From Defluviimonas salinarum (lineage in GTDB: Bacteria > Pseudomonadota > Alphaproteobacteria > Rhodobacterales > Rhodobacteraceae), in assembly GCF_026013545.1 (NCBI RefSeq), contig NZ_JAPDOG010000025.1:1-56073 (forward strand): 56,073 nucleotides of DNA. The letters run 5' to 3'. A model generated the notes under the pieces. That model was not told the DNA's origin. It was given only the letters and a program-made list of their open reading frames with translations, and did not search any database. Made by a program: the position numbers and the translations under genes. Below, piece by piece: positions 15,747-24,631 of the stretch (position 1 is the stretch's first letter; the number at the start of each line of letters is the position of its first letter).

Positions 15747-16616
15747 TCAAATCACCGCGCCCAGCGCCTGGCGCAGCATCCACCAGCTGCGCAGGAGCCG
15801 CAGCCGCACCAGCGTTCCCGCGCCACGCAGCCGCTCGCCCGCTCCGTTGAGCTTCGGCGAGAAGAGGAGCTTCGGCAGATGCACGGCGATGCTCGCCGCC
15901 ATCGACAGCGCCCGGAGAAACCAGATGAGCCGGCCGGCCGCGCCGGGGCGGGCCGCAACGTGCAGCGCGAACATCTCGCGCGCGATCCGGCGCCATTTGC
16001 GCTCCAGCGCCGGCCAGTCCGCGCGGGTCGGATGCGCCACCCGAAGGTTCTCGGCGAGAACCAGCCGGTACCCCATATCCCGCGCTCGCAGGCACCATTC
16101 GGCGTCTTCCGAGACGCCGGGGGTGAAGGGGCCGACCGCCTCCATCACCGCGCGGGACGTGACAAGATTGGCTGTGACGGAGAAGCCCTTGCGCTCGATA
16201 TAGTCGCGGTAGTTGAAGGCGAAGACGGTCTCGAAGGCCTCCGCGCCGCTGCGCGGTCCCGGCGTCTCGTCGAAGACCTCGATCGCGCCGCCGGCGATGT
16301 CGGAGGTTTCCCCCGCATGACGTGCAGCGGCGAGCCAGCCCGGTGCCGGAACGCAGTCGGCATCGAGAAAGCAGAGCCGCCCGCCACGGCTTTCACGGAC
16401 CCCGCGGTTGCGGGCAGCCGCGGCGCCGGGCGCCGGCTCGTCGATGAAGCGGACGGCGGCGAACTCGGCCTTCAGCGCGTCGAGCGGCTCGGTCGAGCCG
16501 TTGTCGACGACGAGGATCTCCGCCCCCGCCGTGTCCCCGGCCATCAGCGCCGCGAGACACCGGCGCAGCCGCCGCGCATCGTTGTAATGCGGAATGATGA
16601 CGCTGTCGGCAGGCAT
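15747..16616 (-). CDS. glycosyltransferase family 2
   Basis: The 289-aa protein begins MPADSVIIPHYNDARRLRRC, the classic GT2 start. It then has ILVVDNGSTEPLDALKAEF, AAARNRGVRESRG, and a DXD-like metal site in LCFLDADCVPAPGW. The later SEDAEWCLRARDMGYR holds the acidic ED of the catalytic region. The start at 16616 is supported by GAGGGGGG on the minus strand; the in-frame extension upstream is Arg-rich and not family-like. It is the last gene of the minus operon that starts at 19974 and presumably adds one sugar of the repeat unit. Confidence 0.92.
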   Translation of the reverse strand: MPADSVIIPHYNDARRLRRCLAALMAGDTAGAEILVVDNGSTEPLDALKAEFAAVRFIDEPAPGAAAARNRGVRESRGGRLCFLDADCVPAPGWLAAARHAGETSDIAGGAIEVFDETPGPRSGAEAFETVFAFNYRDYIERKGFSVTANLVTSRAVMEAVGPFTPGVSEDAEWCLRARDMGYRLVLAENLRVAHPTRADWPALERKWRRIAREMFALHVAARPGAAGRLIWFLRALSMAASIAVHLPKLLFSPKLNGAGERLRGAGTLVRLRLLRSWWMLRQALGAVI

Positions 16617-16687
16617 TTCGCCCCCCTCGCCGCACGGCACCGCGGCGCCGGAACGGACCTCACCGGTGCCGATCTCCACGCGCGCCC

Positions 16688-17509
16688 TCAGCCGTAGGCT
16701 TCGTAGTTGTAGCCGACCGAGTCGTCGGAATAGCGGCACTTGTTCAGAACGATGCCGAGCACGTCGGTGAGCTGGGCGAGCTCCTTCTCGCAGATGTCGA
16801 TATTCGCCAGCGTCGTGCTTTCGGCCGCCGCAACGAGCAGCGCGCAGTCGACGTTGCCGAGGAAGTTCACATAGTCGTCGCCCGCGTCCATCGGCGCGAG
16901 ATCGAACAGCATCAGGTCAGGTTGCCAGCTGCGTTCGATCTCATCGAGTGCCCTGCGCGTTGCGGCGCTCTGCATCAGTTCGGCGGGGTTTTGCGCCTTG
17001 CTGGTGTTCAGCGCGATCACCAGATTGGCGCCGATCCGCAGCGCCTGTTCGCCAAAGGCGACCCGGCCCTCGAGAACCTCATGGAACGAGCTTTCGGGAA
17101 CATGGCCGAGCATCTTGTGCAGCGAGGGCCGCCTGAGGTCGAGATCGAGCAGCATCACCCGCAGATCGCGCTGCCGCGCCAGGCTGATCGCCAAGTTCAG
17201 CGCGATCGTCGTCTTGCCGCAGGCAGTACCGGGCGAGGTGATGGCAAGGCGGCTCCAGCCCTTCTCTTTCATGAGCCGGTAGGTGCGCGAGCGCAAAAGG
17301 TCGTAGGGCGTCGCGTCGCGGCCGCCGGACAATGCGGAGATGCGGCCGCGGGTGATGATGTCGGGGGTCAGCGTGATCTCGGGCAGCGCCAGCCAGTCGT
17401 TTCCTGGCCGATCGCGCACGCCCCTCCGGTCCCGGACCGGGTGCGACGCCGACAGCGCCGAGCGGCGCATCTCGCGGGCCTTGGCCAATGCGGCTTCAAG
17501 TTTTTCCAT
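16688..17509 (-). CDS. bacterial tyrosine kinase, CpsD/CapB family
   Basis: BY-kinases phosphorylate themselves on a C-terminal Tyr cluster and control chain-length co-polymerases. This 273-aa protein has a Walker A SPGTACGKT (92-100), Walker A' LLDLDLRRP (120-128), Walker B LMLFDLAPM (199-207) and a tail with Tyr260, 267, 269 and 272. The kinase is a separate polypeptide from the GumC-like membrane protein encoded just upstream (42 bp gap), the arrangement known in Gram-positives and many alphaproteobacteria. GGAGGTGA precedes the ATG. In the Walker A the usual Gly-Glu-Gly is Gly-Thr-Ala-Cys. Confidence 0.9.
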   Translation of the reverse strand: MEKLEAALAKAREMRRSALSASHPVRDRRGVRDRPGNDWLALPEITLTPDIITRGRISALSGGRDATPYDLLRSRTYRLMKEKGWSRLAITSPGTACGKTTIALNLAISLARQRDLRVMLLDLDLRRPSLHKMLGHVPESSFHEVLEGRVAFGEQALRIGANLVIALNTSKAQNPAELMQSAATRRALDEIERSWQPDLMLFDLAPMDAGDDYVNFLGNVDCALLVAAAESTTLANIDICEKELAQLTDVLGIVLNKCRYSDDSVGYNYEAYG

Positions 17510-17551
17510 CGCTACTTCACCTCCGCGCCAGCGGTCGCACCGCCCGTGCGA

Positions 17552-19087
17552 TCACAGACTCAGCCCCAGTTTTTCCGCCACCTTCGCGAAGATCGCGTCG
17601 AGCGGCTGGTAGTAGATGTGCACCGCGTAGATGATCGCCGGAATCCCGACGATCGCGACCAGAAGAACCGCCGCGAAACCGGAGCGGCGGCGCATCGTCT
17701 CGGACGGTGTGCGGATATAGGGAATCGTCACGATCGGGGTGATCCCGAACTTGTCGATCAGATCCTTCGGGCGCCGGACCGATCGGTTCAGCACCTCCAG
17801 AAGCACGATCACCGCGATGCCGAGCACGATGCCGGCGAGCATGCCGCCGGCCACGATCAGGGTGCGGTTCGGGCTCACCGGACCATCCGGGACGGTCGGC
17901 GTTTCGACCAGCGAGATGCGCTCGCCCTGTTCCAGTACCTGGATCCGTTCGCCCGCCGCGGCCTGCGAGCGGCGCGCCACCGCGGCATCATATTGCTGCT
18001 GGATGTTGGCCTGGTCGCGCACCAGCGCGTCGAGTACGACCTGGTTGGCCGGCGTCCGGTCGATCGTGTCCTGCAGGACCGCGAGTTCGTCGATCAGCTT
18101 GGCCCGCTGCTCCTCGGCCAGCGCGATCCTCGTGTCGAGATCGGCGAGCTGGACGTCGAGCATCGTTGCGGCCTGATTGGCGCTGCCGTCGCCCGGAAGC
18201 TGGGCCTTCACCACCTCTTCGAGCTGGGCGATCTTCTGCTGCAACACCCGGACCTTCGGGTTCGACGGCGCGAACACGGCGAGCATGTCGCTCAGCTGCG
18301 AGCGCAGGGCGTCGAGCTGCTGCGCCTCGGGGGTCTGACCAGCGGTCGTGGCATTGCTGATCTGCCCGGTCGACTGGAAGATCGCGATCATCCGCGCCTT
18401 CTGGTCCTTCAGCGTGGCGATGTCGTTCTCGATCGTCGCGAGCCGTCCCTGCAGGAGCGTCTGCTGCCCGAGCCGGAACGTCAGCGTCGAAGGCAGCGCG
18501 TCCGCGTTCTTCTGCTGGAAATCGAGGATCCGGGCGCTCATCCGGTCGAGTTCGGCATCGAGCCGGTTCACCTCGTTCTCGAAGAATTCGAGCGTGCTCT
18601 CGGCGCTCGCCGTGCGCGAGGCGAGGTCGTAGTCGAGGATGAACTGGACGTAGTCGCCGACCACGGCGGCGGCGATCTCTCCGCTTTCGCCCTGGAACTC
18701 GATCCACATCGTCGTGGCCTCGCCGCGCCCGGTGCTCTTGTTGATCCGCGTGTTGCCACGCATGGCGTCGGCGGTCTGGTCCGGCGACATCGTCTCGACG
18801 TTCTCGAAGACCTGGTTCCGGCGCGCGATGTCGATCAGGTTGGCCCGCGTCATCAGGCGGTTCTCGACGGTCTGGAACTTCTCCATCGCCGCGGCCTGCA
18901 CGGTCGGAGCAGCCAGCGCGTCGGGGATCCGCGAGCCTTCGAGAAGCAGCAGCGCCGAACTTGAATAGACGGGGGGCAGGAGCAGGGCCGCGGCGACGGA
19001 TGCCGCGGTCACCAGCGCGAAGATCACGATGAAGTAATGCAGCCGCCGCAGGAAGATCGCGAAGTAGAAAGACAGGTCCAGATTCAT
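17552..19087 (-). CDS. GumC/Wzz-type polysaccharide co-polymerase
   Basis: The 511-aa protein has an N-terminal membrane segment (residues about 15-38, FIVIFALVTAASVAAALLL), a long periplasmic region rich in coiled coil (EDQ/LEEVVKAQL, LDALRSQLSDMLAVF, LAEEQRAKLIDELAVLQ), and a second membrane segment (IVAGGMLAGIVLGIAVIVLL). A third hydrophobic stretch near the C-terminus (FAAVLLVAIVGIPAIIYA) resembles XrtA-associated/GumC chain-length proteins. It controls polymer length and bridges to the outer-membrane exporter. Its ATG overlaps the stop of the ExeA-like ATPase gene by 4 nt, so it is translationally coupled. The BY-kinase follows. Confidence 0.9.
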   Translation of the reverse strand: MNLDLSFYFAIFLRRLHYFIVIFALVTAASVAAALLLPPVYSSSALLLLEGSRIPDALAAPTVQAAAMEKFQTVENRLMTRANLIDIARRNQVFENVETMSPDQTADAMRGNTRINKSTGRGEATTMWIEFQGESGEIAAAVVGDYVQFILDYDLASRTASAESTLEFFENEVNRLDAELDRMSARILDFQQKNADALPSTLTFRLGQQTLLQGRLATIENDIATLKDQKARMIAIFQSTGQISNATTAGQTPEAQQLDALRSQLSDMLAVFAPSNPKVRVLQQKIAQLEEVVKAQLPGDGSANQAATMLDVQLADLDTRIALAEEQRAKLIDELAVLQDTIDRTPANQVVLDALVRDQANIQQQYDAAVARRSQAAAGERIQVLEQGERISLVETPTVPDGPVSPNRTLIVAGGMLAGIVLGIAVIVLLEVLNRSVRRPKDLIDKFGITPIVTIPYIRTPSETMRRRSGFAAVLLVAIVGIPAIIYAVHIYYQPLDAIFAKVAEKLGLSL

Positions 19088-19974
19088 TTGTGCTTCTCTT
19101 CCTCTGCCGCGATCTGAGCCGCAAAGAACACGCCGTCATCGAGAACCGACTGAACGACGCTTTCGTCCACATGGTGGTTGTCGGTGCTCCAGGCGTAAAG
19201 CAGTGCCATGTCGCAGAGCTGGTTGATCAGCCGCGGGATCCCGTGGGTCACCTTGTGGACCAGCTTCGCCGCCGCCACCGTCACCTCCGCGCCGGTGCCG
19301 CCCGCCGCCCTCAGCCGGTGCGCGATAAGCTCGACCACCGAGCGCTCGTCCAGGGGAACGAGGTGGAAGCTCGCCGCGATCCGCTGGGCAAGCTGGCGCA
19401 GCGACGGATCGAGCACCATCTCGCGCAGTTCCGGCTGGCCGACGAGAACGAGCTGCAGCACCTCGTCCTTGCCGGAATTGATGTTGGTCAGCATGCGCAG
19501 CTCTTCAAGGCTTTCGCGCGACAGGTTCTGCGCCTCGTCGAAGATCAGGACGACCCGGCGCCCGGCGGCATATTCATCGATCAGGTAATCCTGGAGCTGC
19601 TGGAACAGCTGCACATAGCCCTGCCCCGCATCGAAGCGCACCCCGAGCGCGTTGAGCACCCACTGGATCAGCTCGCCGCGGTTGCCCTGGCTGTTAGAGA
19701 TCAACCCGACGGTTACGCTCTCTTCGAACTGCCGCAGGAGCTCGCGCAGGAGCGTGGTCTTGCCGCAGCCGACACCGCCGGTGACGAGGGTGATCGGCGC
19801 GCGGCTCAGGATGCCGAATTCGAGCACCGAATAGGCGCGGCGATGCTGGGGCGACCAGAACAGAAAGTCGGGATCGGGAACGAGCGTGAAGGGGCGCTCG
19901 CGGAACCCGAAGAAGTTCATGTAGAAGCCGACGCCACTCGTCTCTTCCGCTCTGGTCTCCACGACCTTGTTCAT
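19084..19974 (-). CDS. ExeA-like AAA ATPase of EPS systems
   Basis: This 296-aa ATPase belongs to the ExeA/GspA-like AAA group found in exosortase-associated EPS clusters. It has the N-terminal FFGFRERPFTLVPDPDFLF, Walker A TGGVGCGKTTLL, Walker B VVLIFDEAQNLS and sensor region QLVLVGQPELREM. The C-terminal part resembles the lid domain with HGIPRLINQLCDMAL. ATG 19974 (MNKVVE) is chosen; a TTG two codons upstream and ATG 19920 are alternatives, and none has a clear Shine-Dalgarno. It is the first gene of the minus EPS operon and overlaps the co-polymerase gene. Its role in export is unclear even where it is conserved. Confidence 0.85.
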   Translation of the reverse strand: MNKVVETRAEETSGVGFYMNFFGFRERPFTLVPDPDFLFWSPQHRRAYSVLEFGILSRAPITLVTGGVGCGKTTLLRELLRQFEESVTVGLISNSQGNRGELIQWVLNALGVRFDAGQGYVQLFQQLQDYLIDEYAAGRRVVLIFDEAQNLSRESLEELRMLTNINSGKDEVLQLVLVGQPELREMVLDPSLRQLAQRIAASFHLVPLDERSVVELIAHRLRAAGGTGAEVTVAAAKLVHKVTHGIPRLINQLCDMALLYAWSTDNHHVDESVVQSVLDDGVFFAAQIAAEEEKHK

Positions 19975-20092
19975 CCACAAACCATTCGAAGCCGGGCTCC
20001 GTTGCGCCGTGCGGCTGCCCGCAATGCCTTTTCCAATCGTAGCAGCCCTGAACTCATCGCGTAAATGGTGCTGCGATGACTCAACCTTTGGC

Positions 20093-20170
20093 CGTACCTC
20101 AATTATTCATAGCAAGTCTCGCACTGGTGCGTCGATTCGCAGCGCCGTGCGGACCTCAATAATCGTAAGC
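20093..20170 (+). repeat. two imperfect 21-bp direct repeats with ACCTCAAT core
   Basis: Copies at 20093-20113 and 20150-20170 match at 15 of 21 positions, with a centre-to-centre spacing of 57 bp. Both have CG-x-ACCTCAAT and end in AGC. The exact 11-mer CGTACCTCAAT also occurs at 21238-21248, 12 bp before the Wza-like start codon. Direct repeats spaced on a promoter fit cooperative regulator binding. Confidence 0.5.
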
Positions 20171-20332
20171 CAACCTCATCAATCGACGAAATCCCGTTCA
20201 CTGTATCACATTCAGAAACAGATAGCGCGGCGCTTTGGGCGAAAAGGCGCGCAACCGGGCCGGGTACAGGCATTTCGCGCGGGCTGTGGCCGACCGGCTG
20301 GCGAATTGGGAAATGCCGATTTCGAAATTAGC

Positions 20333-20350
20333 CATTCAATGATATGAATG
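20333..20350. promoter_or_regulatory. inverted repeat CATTCA-N6-TGAATG
   Basis: CATTCA (20333-20338) and TGAATG (20345-20350) form a perfect dyad about 104 bp upstream of the priming transferase start. It sits in an AT-rich stretch and may be an operator or part of its promoter. Confidence 0.45.
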
Positions 20351-20453
20351 ACTACGGGTGGTGACCGTCTCATGGACGGAAGGCACAGGCTATTCGGGCC
20401 CTGCCGGCCGCTCGCGCGCAGAATGCGCGCGTTCCGAAACGGAGCGGTGTGGC

Positions 20454-21143
20454 ATGACGCTTCAGGTCAATGACGTGTCGGACGAATTCGACTTGTCGGG
20501 CAACAAGCCCGACGCAGCGGTTCGCGTGATGCGGACCGGCCTTTACCGGAACGGGCTCAAACGCGTCCTCGATCTCACCCTCGTTCTGCTCACGGCCGGC
20601 TTGGCGGTGCCGCTCGTGGCGTTCCTTGCGCTGCTCGTGGCGCTCGACGGATCCGCGCCGTTCTACTTCAGTCCGCGGGTCGGCCGCAGCGGGCGCGAGT
20701 TCCGCATGCTCAAGCTGCGCACGATGGTGCCCGACGCCGAACGCCGGCTCGAGCAATACCTGTCGCGCAACGCCGAGGCGCGGCTGGAATGGAACAGCAC
20801 CCAGAAACTAAAGGACGATCCGCGGATCACCTGGATCGGGCGGATCCTGCGCAAGACCTCGCTCGACGAGCTGCCGCAGCTGTGGAACGTGGTGCTGGGG
20901 CAGATGTCGCTGGTCGGCCCGCGCCCCTTCATGCCGAGCCAGCGCGTGCTCTACGACGGAACCGCCTATTACACGCTGCGCCCCGGCGTTACCGGTCCCT
21001 GGCAGGTCTCCGCCCGCAACGAGACCACGTTCGCCAAACGCTCGGATTTCGACCGGCTCTACGATGAGACCCTGTCGCTCCAGACTGACGTAAAAATCCT
21101 CCTCGCGACCGTGCGGGTCGTCCTGAAAGGCACGGGATACTGA
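20454..21143 (+). CDS. polyprenyl-phosphate sugar-1-phosphate transferase (priming enzyme, ExoY/WcaJ type)
   Basis: This enzyme starts EPS synthesis by moving a sugar phosphate from a nucleotide sugar to undecaprenyl phosphate. The 229-aa protein has one N-terminal hydrophobic hairpin (LTLVLLTAGLAVPLVAFLALLVAL-type) and the monotopic catalytic domain: FYFSPRVGRSGREFRMLKLRTM, DDPRITWIGRILRKTSLDELPQ and LWNVVLGQMSLVGPRPFMPSQ. Its short length without the extra membrane segments matches ExoY-type enzymes. ATG 20454 follows GGAG by 9 nt. It heads the plus operon with the Wza-like and beta-barrel genes. Confidence 0.93.
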   Translation: MTLQVNDVSDEFDLSGNKPDAAVRVMRTGLYRNGLKRVLDLTLVLLTAGLAVPLVAFLALLVALDGSAPFYFSPRVGRSGREFRMLKLRTMVPDAERRLEQYLSRNAEARLEWNSTQKLKDDPRITWIGRILRKTSLDELPQLWNVVLGQMSLVGPRPFMPSQRVLYDGTAYYTLRPGVTGPWQVSARNETTFAKRSDFDRLYDETLSLQTDVKILLATVRVVLKGTGY

Positions 21144-21207
21144 CCTGTCGCGCAATAGCCGCAGGGTTGAATCATCTAGGCTGTCAGAAAGTTAACGATT
21201 TGACCTG

Positions 21208-21230
21208 ACGGGGTTTCCCCGTACCCTTTT
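21208..21230 (+). terminator. weak hairpin followed by T-rich tract
   Basis: ACGGGG (21208-21213), loop TTT, CCCCGT (21217-21222), then ACCCTTTT (21223-21230). This could be a partial terminator after the priming transferase, or an attenuator ahead of the export-protein gene. The stem is only 6 bp. Confidence 0.4.
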
Positions 21231-21259
21231 GATGATTCGTACCTCAATGGATGTGAGAA

Positions 21260-21895
21260 ATGTTCAGAACACTGTTGGGCCTTTTAGTCGCTGTTCTCCT
21301 CGTTCCCGCCGCCTGGGCGCAGAGTGGTTATCGGATTCAGGCGGGCGATCTCCTGCAGATGGAGGTGCTCGAGGATCCGAGCCTCAACCGCAGCCTGCTG
21401 GTCCTTCCGGACGGCACCGTCAGCCTGCCGCTAGTCGGAACCGTGCGCGCCACCGGCCAGACGGTCGAGGGGCTGCGCTCGTCGATCACTAGCGCGCTCG
21501 CGTCGAACTTCGCCTCTCCGCCCACGGTGTTCCTCTCGGTCGGCCAGCTCAATCCCATGACCACGGCGGTGAATGCGGCCAACGCGCAAGCCGCCGCGGC
21601 AAGCATCGCGGTTGGCCCGACGATCGCGATCTACGCGCTCGGCGAGGTCACGACCCAGGGCCGCCGCGACGTCGCAAAGGGAACGACGCTGCTGCAGTTC
21701 CTTGCCGAGACCGGCGGCCTGACCAGGTTCGCGGCGGCCAAGCGCATCCAGCTGCGCCGCGTCGACAAGGCAACCGGGACGGAAAAGGTCTATCGCTACA
21801 ACTACAATGCGGTGAAAGCGGGCGCCCAAGCCCCGTCGATCGTCCTTCGTGAGGGCGACGTCATCGTGGTACCCGAGCGCAGGCTCTTCGAGTAA
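21260..21895 (+). CDS. polysaccharide export protein, Wza/ExoF-like
   Basis: The 211-aa protein has a cleavable signal peptide (MFRTLLGLLVAVLLVPAAWA) without a lipobox Cys. It has the Poly_export domain (YRIQAGDLLQMEVLEDPSLN, VLPDGTVSLPLVGTVRATG) and an SLBB-like domain (IYALGEVTTQGRRDVAKG, TLLQFLAETGGLTRFA). It is shorter than Wza and lacks the C-terminal outer-membrane helix, so the beta-barrel gene 11 bp downstream probably supplies the outer-membrane pore. It exports polymer across the periplasm together with the GumC-like protein. The repeat-related 11-mer CGTACCTCAAT lies just upstream of the start. Confidence 0.9.
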   Translation: MFRTLLGLLVAVLLVPAAWAQSGYRIQAGDLLQMEVLEDPSLNRSLLVLPDGTVSLPLVGTVRATGQTVEGLRSSITSALASNFASPPTVFLSVGQLNPMTTAVNAANAQAAAASIAVGPTIAIYALGEVTTQGRRDVAKGTTLLQFLAETGGLTRFAAAKRIQLRRVDKATGTEKVYRYNYNAVKAGAQAPSIVLREGDVIVVPERRLFE

Positions 21896-21906
21896 AGGCA
21901 GGAAAA

Positions 21907-23403
21907 GTGGGGACAACCAGGACGGGGATCGCAACCCTCGCGGTAACAGCAACTCTCTGGCCCGGAGCCGCGCTCCCACAGCAGGGGAGCGCGGTTGCGA
22001 TTCCGGGATCGCCCGCGGTGATCGGCGTGACGCCGGCACCCGGCACGGCAACGGTGACCGCGCCTGTCGCCGGCACAGCTCCGCCGGCCGCCAGCACGGC
22101 TCCGGCCGGGGGGCTCCAGGTCGACGTCAACATCGAATCCAAGGTGACGTACGACGACAACTTCGGGCTGGATCCCGTCAGCCCAGGCGACAGCACGGTC
22201 TTCGACAACACGCTCAGGGTCGGCGTGTCGAACATCACGGCGATCGACGATTTCAGGCTCGACGCGTCGGGGGTCTACCGCTTCGCCGATTTTGCCGGAA
22301 GCTCGGCAAGCGGCTTCGAAGACCCTACCGTAAAGTTTCGGTACCGGCGCGACACCGGCAACAGCGTGCTGACGGCCTACGGTCGCTTTCGTGATGTCGA
22401 CAGGGATTTTCTCGACCCGTTCCTGGTCGAGCAGGTAGATCCAATCTCCAACGTGCTGCTCGGTGGCGGCGGACAGCTCAAGACGAAGTCTTACGGCGCC
22501 GCCTTGCAGACCGGCATCAACGATCCGATCGGTTTCAACCTCTCGGTCGATCATGACGAGCAGACCTACACGAATGTCACCGATCCCGCTCTGGTCGACA
22601 ACCAGACCGACCAGGCGGCAGCGGGCGTGTCGATGCGCGTGTCGCCGATGACCCAACTGCGCCTCGGCGCCTCGATAGAGGACTATACCGCCGACGACAC
22701 CGTCCAGACCGATCGCCGGACGCTCGACTACACGCTGGGCGTCACGCAGGATATAAACCCGGTTCTGCTGCTCGACGCCCAGATCGGCTGGACCGACGTG
22801 GAAACCGACACGGTCTTCGGCACGACCACGCGCGATGGTATCACCGGCTCTCTGCAACTGACCAAGGTGATGTCCAACGGCACCGCCTTCGTGTCGGCCG
22901 ATTCCAGCATCAACGAGAACGGCAGGACCCAGACGCTCCGCTTCGGACGCGACCTGCAACTGCCCACCGGTACGCTCTCGGCGACACTGGGCGCCGCGGA
23001 TTCGCCCTCGGGCGAGGTCTTCGTGATCGGCTCGCTCGCCTATGGGCAGCAGTTGCGCAACAGCACCGTCACCCTGGCGGTCGACCGCGGGCTCTCGACC
23101 GACTCGCTCAGCAACGACGTGATCGATACCCGGGTCCGGCTCGGCTACGGTTACATCATCGACAGCGTCTCGCGGATCAACATGTCGCTGAACTGGGGCC
23201 ATTCCGAGCCCGCCGGTACGAATACCGCGCCGACGGTGACGCGGACCTCGTTCAACGCCAGCTATTCGCGCGCCCTCACCCAGGACTGGGACCTGACGGG
23301 CGGCGTCGTGCTGCGCGACCTGCAGGATTCCGGGGCTTCGGGCGACGCGCGTTCCAACGCCGTGTTCCTGTCGCTCGACCGGGATTTCAGTTTCCGGCCC
23401 TGA
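21907..23403 (+). CDS. outer-membrane beta-barrel protein of the EPS export system
   Basis: The 498-aa product has an N-terminal signal-like segment (ATLAVTATLWPGAALP), an Ala/Pro/Thr-rich linker to about residue 70, then alternating hydrophobic beta-strands typical of a large barrel (KVTYDDNFGLDPV, FRLDASGVYRFADF, VRLGYGYIIDSVSRINMSL) ending with the aromatic FSFRP. This pattern matches the barrel proteins found beside XrtA/GumC-type exporters. GTG at 21907 has AGGAAAA upstream. It forms an operon with the export protein (11 bp gap) and probably forms the outer-membrane pore. Sequence alone does not fix the strand number. Confidence 0.8.
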   Translation: MGTTRTGIATLAVTATLWPGAALPQQGSAVAIPGSPAVIGVTPAPGTATVTAPVAGTAPPAASTAPAGGLQVDVNIESKVTYDDNFGLDPVSPGDSTVFDNTLRVGVSNITAIDDFRLDASGVYRFADFAGSSASGFEDPTVKFRYRRDTGNSVLTAYGRFRDVDRDFLDPFLVEQVDPISNVLLGGGGQLKTKSYGAALQTGINDPIGFNLSVDHDEQTYTNVTDPALVDNQTDQAAAGVSMRVSPMTQLRLGASIEDYTADDTVQTDRRTLDYTLGVTQDINPVLLLDAQIGWTDVETDTVFGTTTRDGITGSLQLTKVMSNGTAFVSADSSINENGRTQTLRFGRDLQLPTGTLSATLGAADSPSGEVFVIGSLAYGQQLRNSTVTLAVDRGLSTDSLSNDVIDTRVRLGYGYIIDSVSRINMSLNWGHSEPAGTNTAPTVTRTSFNASYSRALTQDWDLTGGVVLRDLQDSGASGDARSNAVFLSLDRDFSFRP

Positions 23404-23422
23404 GCCGGAAACCGCCCCACGG

Positions 23423-24631
23423 TCAGCGGCCGATCTTCGCGAAGATCCGGTCATAGGCGGCGAGGAGCCGGGGCGCCGAATGCGCCCAGCTCAGCCGCTC
23501 CATGACCCGCGCGCGGCCGATCCGGCCCATCCGCGCCCGCTCCTCCGGCGCGTCGATCAGCGCGGCGATCTTCGACGCGAAATCCTCCGGCTCGTTGGCG
23601 CGGGCATAGAGCGACGCCTCCCCGGCCGAGGCGCGCCCCTCCTTCAGGTCGAACTGCACAACCGGCTTCTCCAGCGTCATGTATTCCATGACCTTGTTCA
23701 TGGTGGAGATGTCGTTCATCGCGTTCTTCGGGTCGGGCGAGACGCCGATATCGCAGCTGTTGAGTGCGCGCAGCAGGTCCTCGCCATAGAGCGGCCCGGT
23801 GAAGGTGAAATGCGCCCCGAGCCCGCGACGCGCGACGTCGGCCTCGACGTTGGGAAGCTCCGGCCCGAAGCCGACGATGAGGAAATGCACGTCCCGATAC
23901 CCGAACCCGCGGATCAGGTGATCGGCCGCGGCAACGAGGAGGTCCATCCCCTCCTGCTGGCCGATCACGCCGACATAGCCCATCACCGTGCCCGCGCCCT
24001 TGCGCATCACCGGATCGGCGGGGCGGATCTCGAACTTCTCGACCTTCGGGGCGGAGCGGACGACGAACACGTCCTCGGCCGCCATGCCGCCCCGGCGGAT
24101 CGCGATCTCGCGGAAGCTCTCGTTGGTGGCGATCGAAACGGCGGCGCAGGCGAAGGTCATCCGCTCCCAGATCCGCATGACCCGGTACAGCAGGCCGCGC
24201 TTGCCGAACTTCGCCTCGAAGAGCTCGGGGCAGACGTCGTGATGGTCGAAGAGGTAACGCACGCCGCGCGGCCGGTACCAGAGCGCGAGCAGGAAGATGA
24301 GGTCGGGCGGGTTGCAGCCCTGGATCACGTCGAAGCCGCGTTCGCGCCGGACCTCGCGCGCGAGCCGGAACCAGTGATAGATCGAATGGAGGTATTCCCT
24401 GGCGTAGGCCACAGCGCCCGAATGCGCCTCGGGCGGTTCGGGATAGCGGTAGATGTGGATGCCCTCGATCACCTCGCGGTGAAGATCCCAGCCGCGCCCG
24501 GTCGGGCAGATCACGCTGACCTCGTAGCCCGCCGCGGCGAGCGTCGTCGCCTCGAGCCAGACCCGGCGGTCCAGCGGCACCGGCAGGTTCTCGACGACGA
24601 TCAGGACGCGTCGCACGGCACTCGCACTCAT
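23423..24631 (-). CDS. glycosyltransferase family 4
   Basis: The 402-aa protein shows a GT-B fold: N-terminal RRVLIVVENLPVPLDRRVW, an acceptor-side loop QGCNPPDLIFLLALW and FDHHDVCPELFEAKFG, and a C-terminal donor domain with VMGYVGVIGQQEG, HFLIVGFGPELP and the retaining-GT region DIGVSPDPKNAMNDISTMNKVMEYMTLEKP, which I read as the equivalent of the E-x7-E motif. Start 24631 (MSASAVRR) has GGGAGAGAG upstream. It is convergent with the beta-barrel gene, 19 bp apart, and presumably transfers one sugar of the repeat unit. Confidence 0.9.
   Translation of the reverse strand: MSASAVRRVLIVVENLPVPLDRRVWLEATTLAAAGYEVSVICPTGRGWDLHREVIEGIHIYRYPEPPEAHSGAVAYAREYLHSIYHWFRLAREVRRERGFDVIQGCNPPDLIFLLALWYRPRGVRYLFDHHDVCPELFEAKFGKRGLLYRVMRIWERMTFACAAVSIATNESFREIAIRRGGMAAEDVFVVRSAPKVEKFEIRPADPVMRKGAGTVMGYVGVIGQQEGMDLLVAAADHLIRGFGYRDVHFLIVGFGPELPNVEADVARRGLGAHFTFTGPLYGEDLLRALNSCDIGVSPDPKNAMNDISTMNKVMEYMTLEKPVVQFDLKEGRASAGEASLYARANEPEDFASKIAALIDAPEERARMGRIGRARVMERLSWAHSAPRLLAAYDRIFAKIGR

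Larger units (their letters stand above)
19975..20453. promoter_or_regulatory. 479-bp divergent control region of the two EPS core operons
   Basis: No gene is seen between the ExeA-like gene (minus) and the priming transferase (plus). The stretch is clearly more AT-rich than its surroundings. It contains an inverted repeat TCATCGC-N12-GCGATGA (20054-20079), two related 21-mers (20093-20113 and 20150-20170) sharing 15 of 21 positions around ACCTCAAT, and an inverted repeat CATTCA-N6-TGAATG (20333-20350). CGTACCTCAAT recurs exactly at 21238-21248 just before the export-protein gene. These are candidate sites for an EPS regulator encoded elsewhere. Confidence 0.6.

Noticed and set aside
16922-18964. 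680-codon plus-strand frame opposite the kinase and co-polymerase genes
   Set aside because: Its Arg/His/Asp-rich translation lacks motifs; the opposite strand has a BY-kinase and a GumC-like protein.
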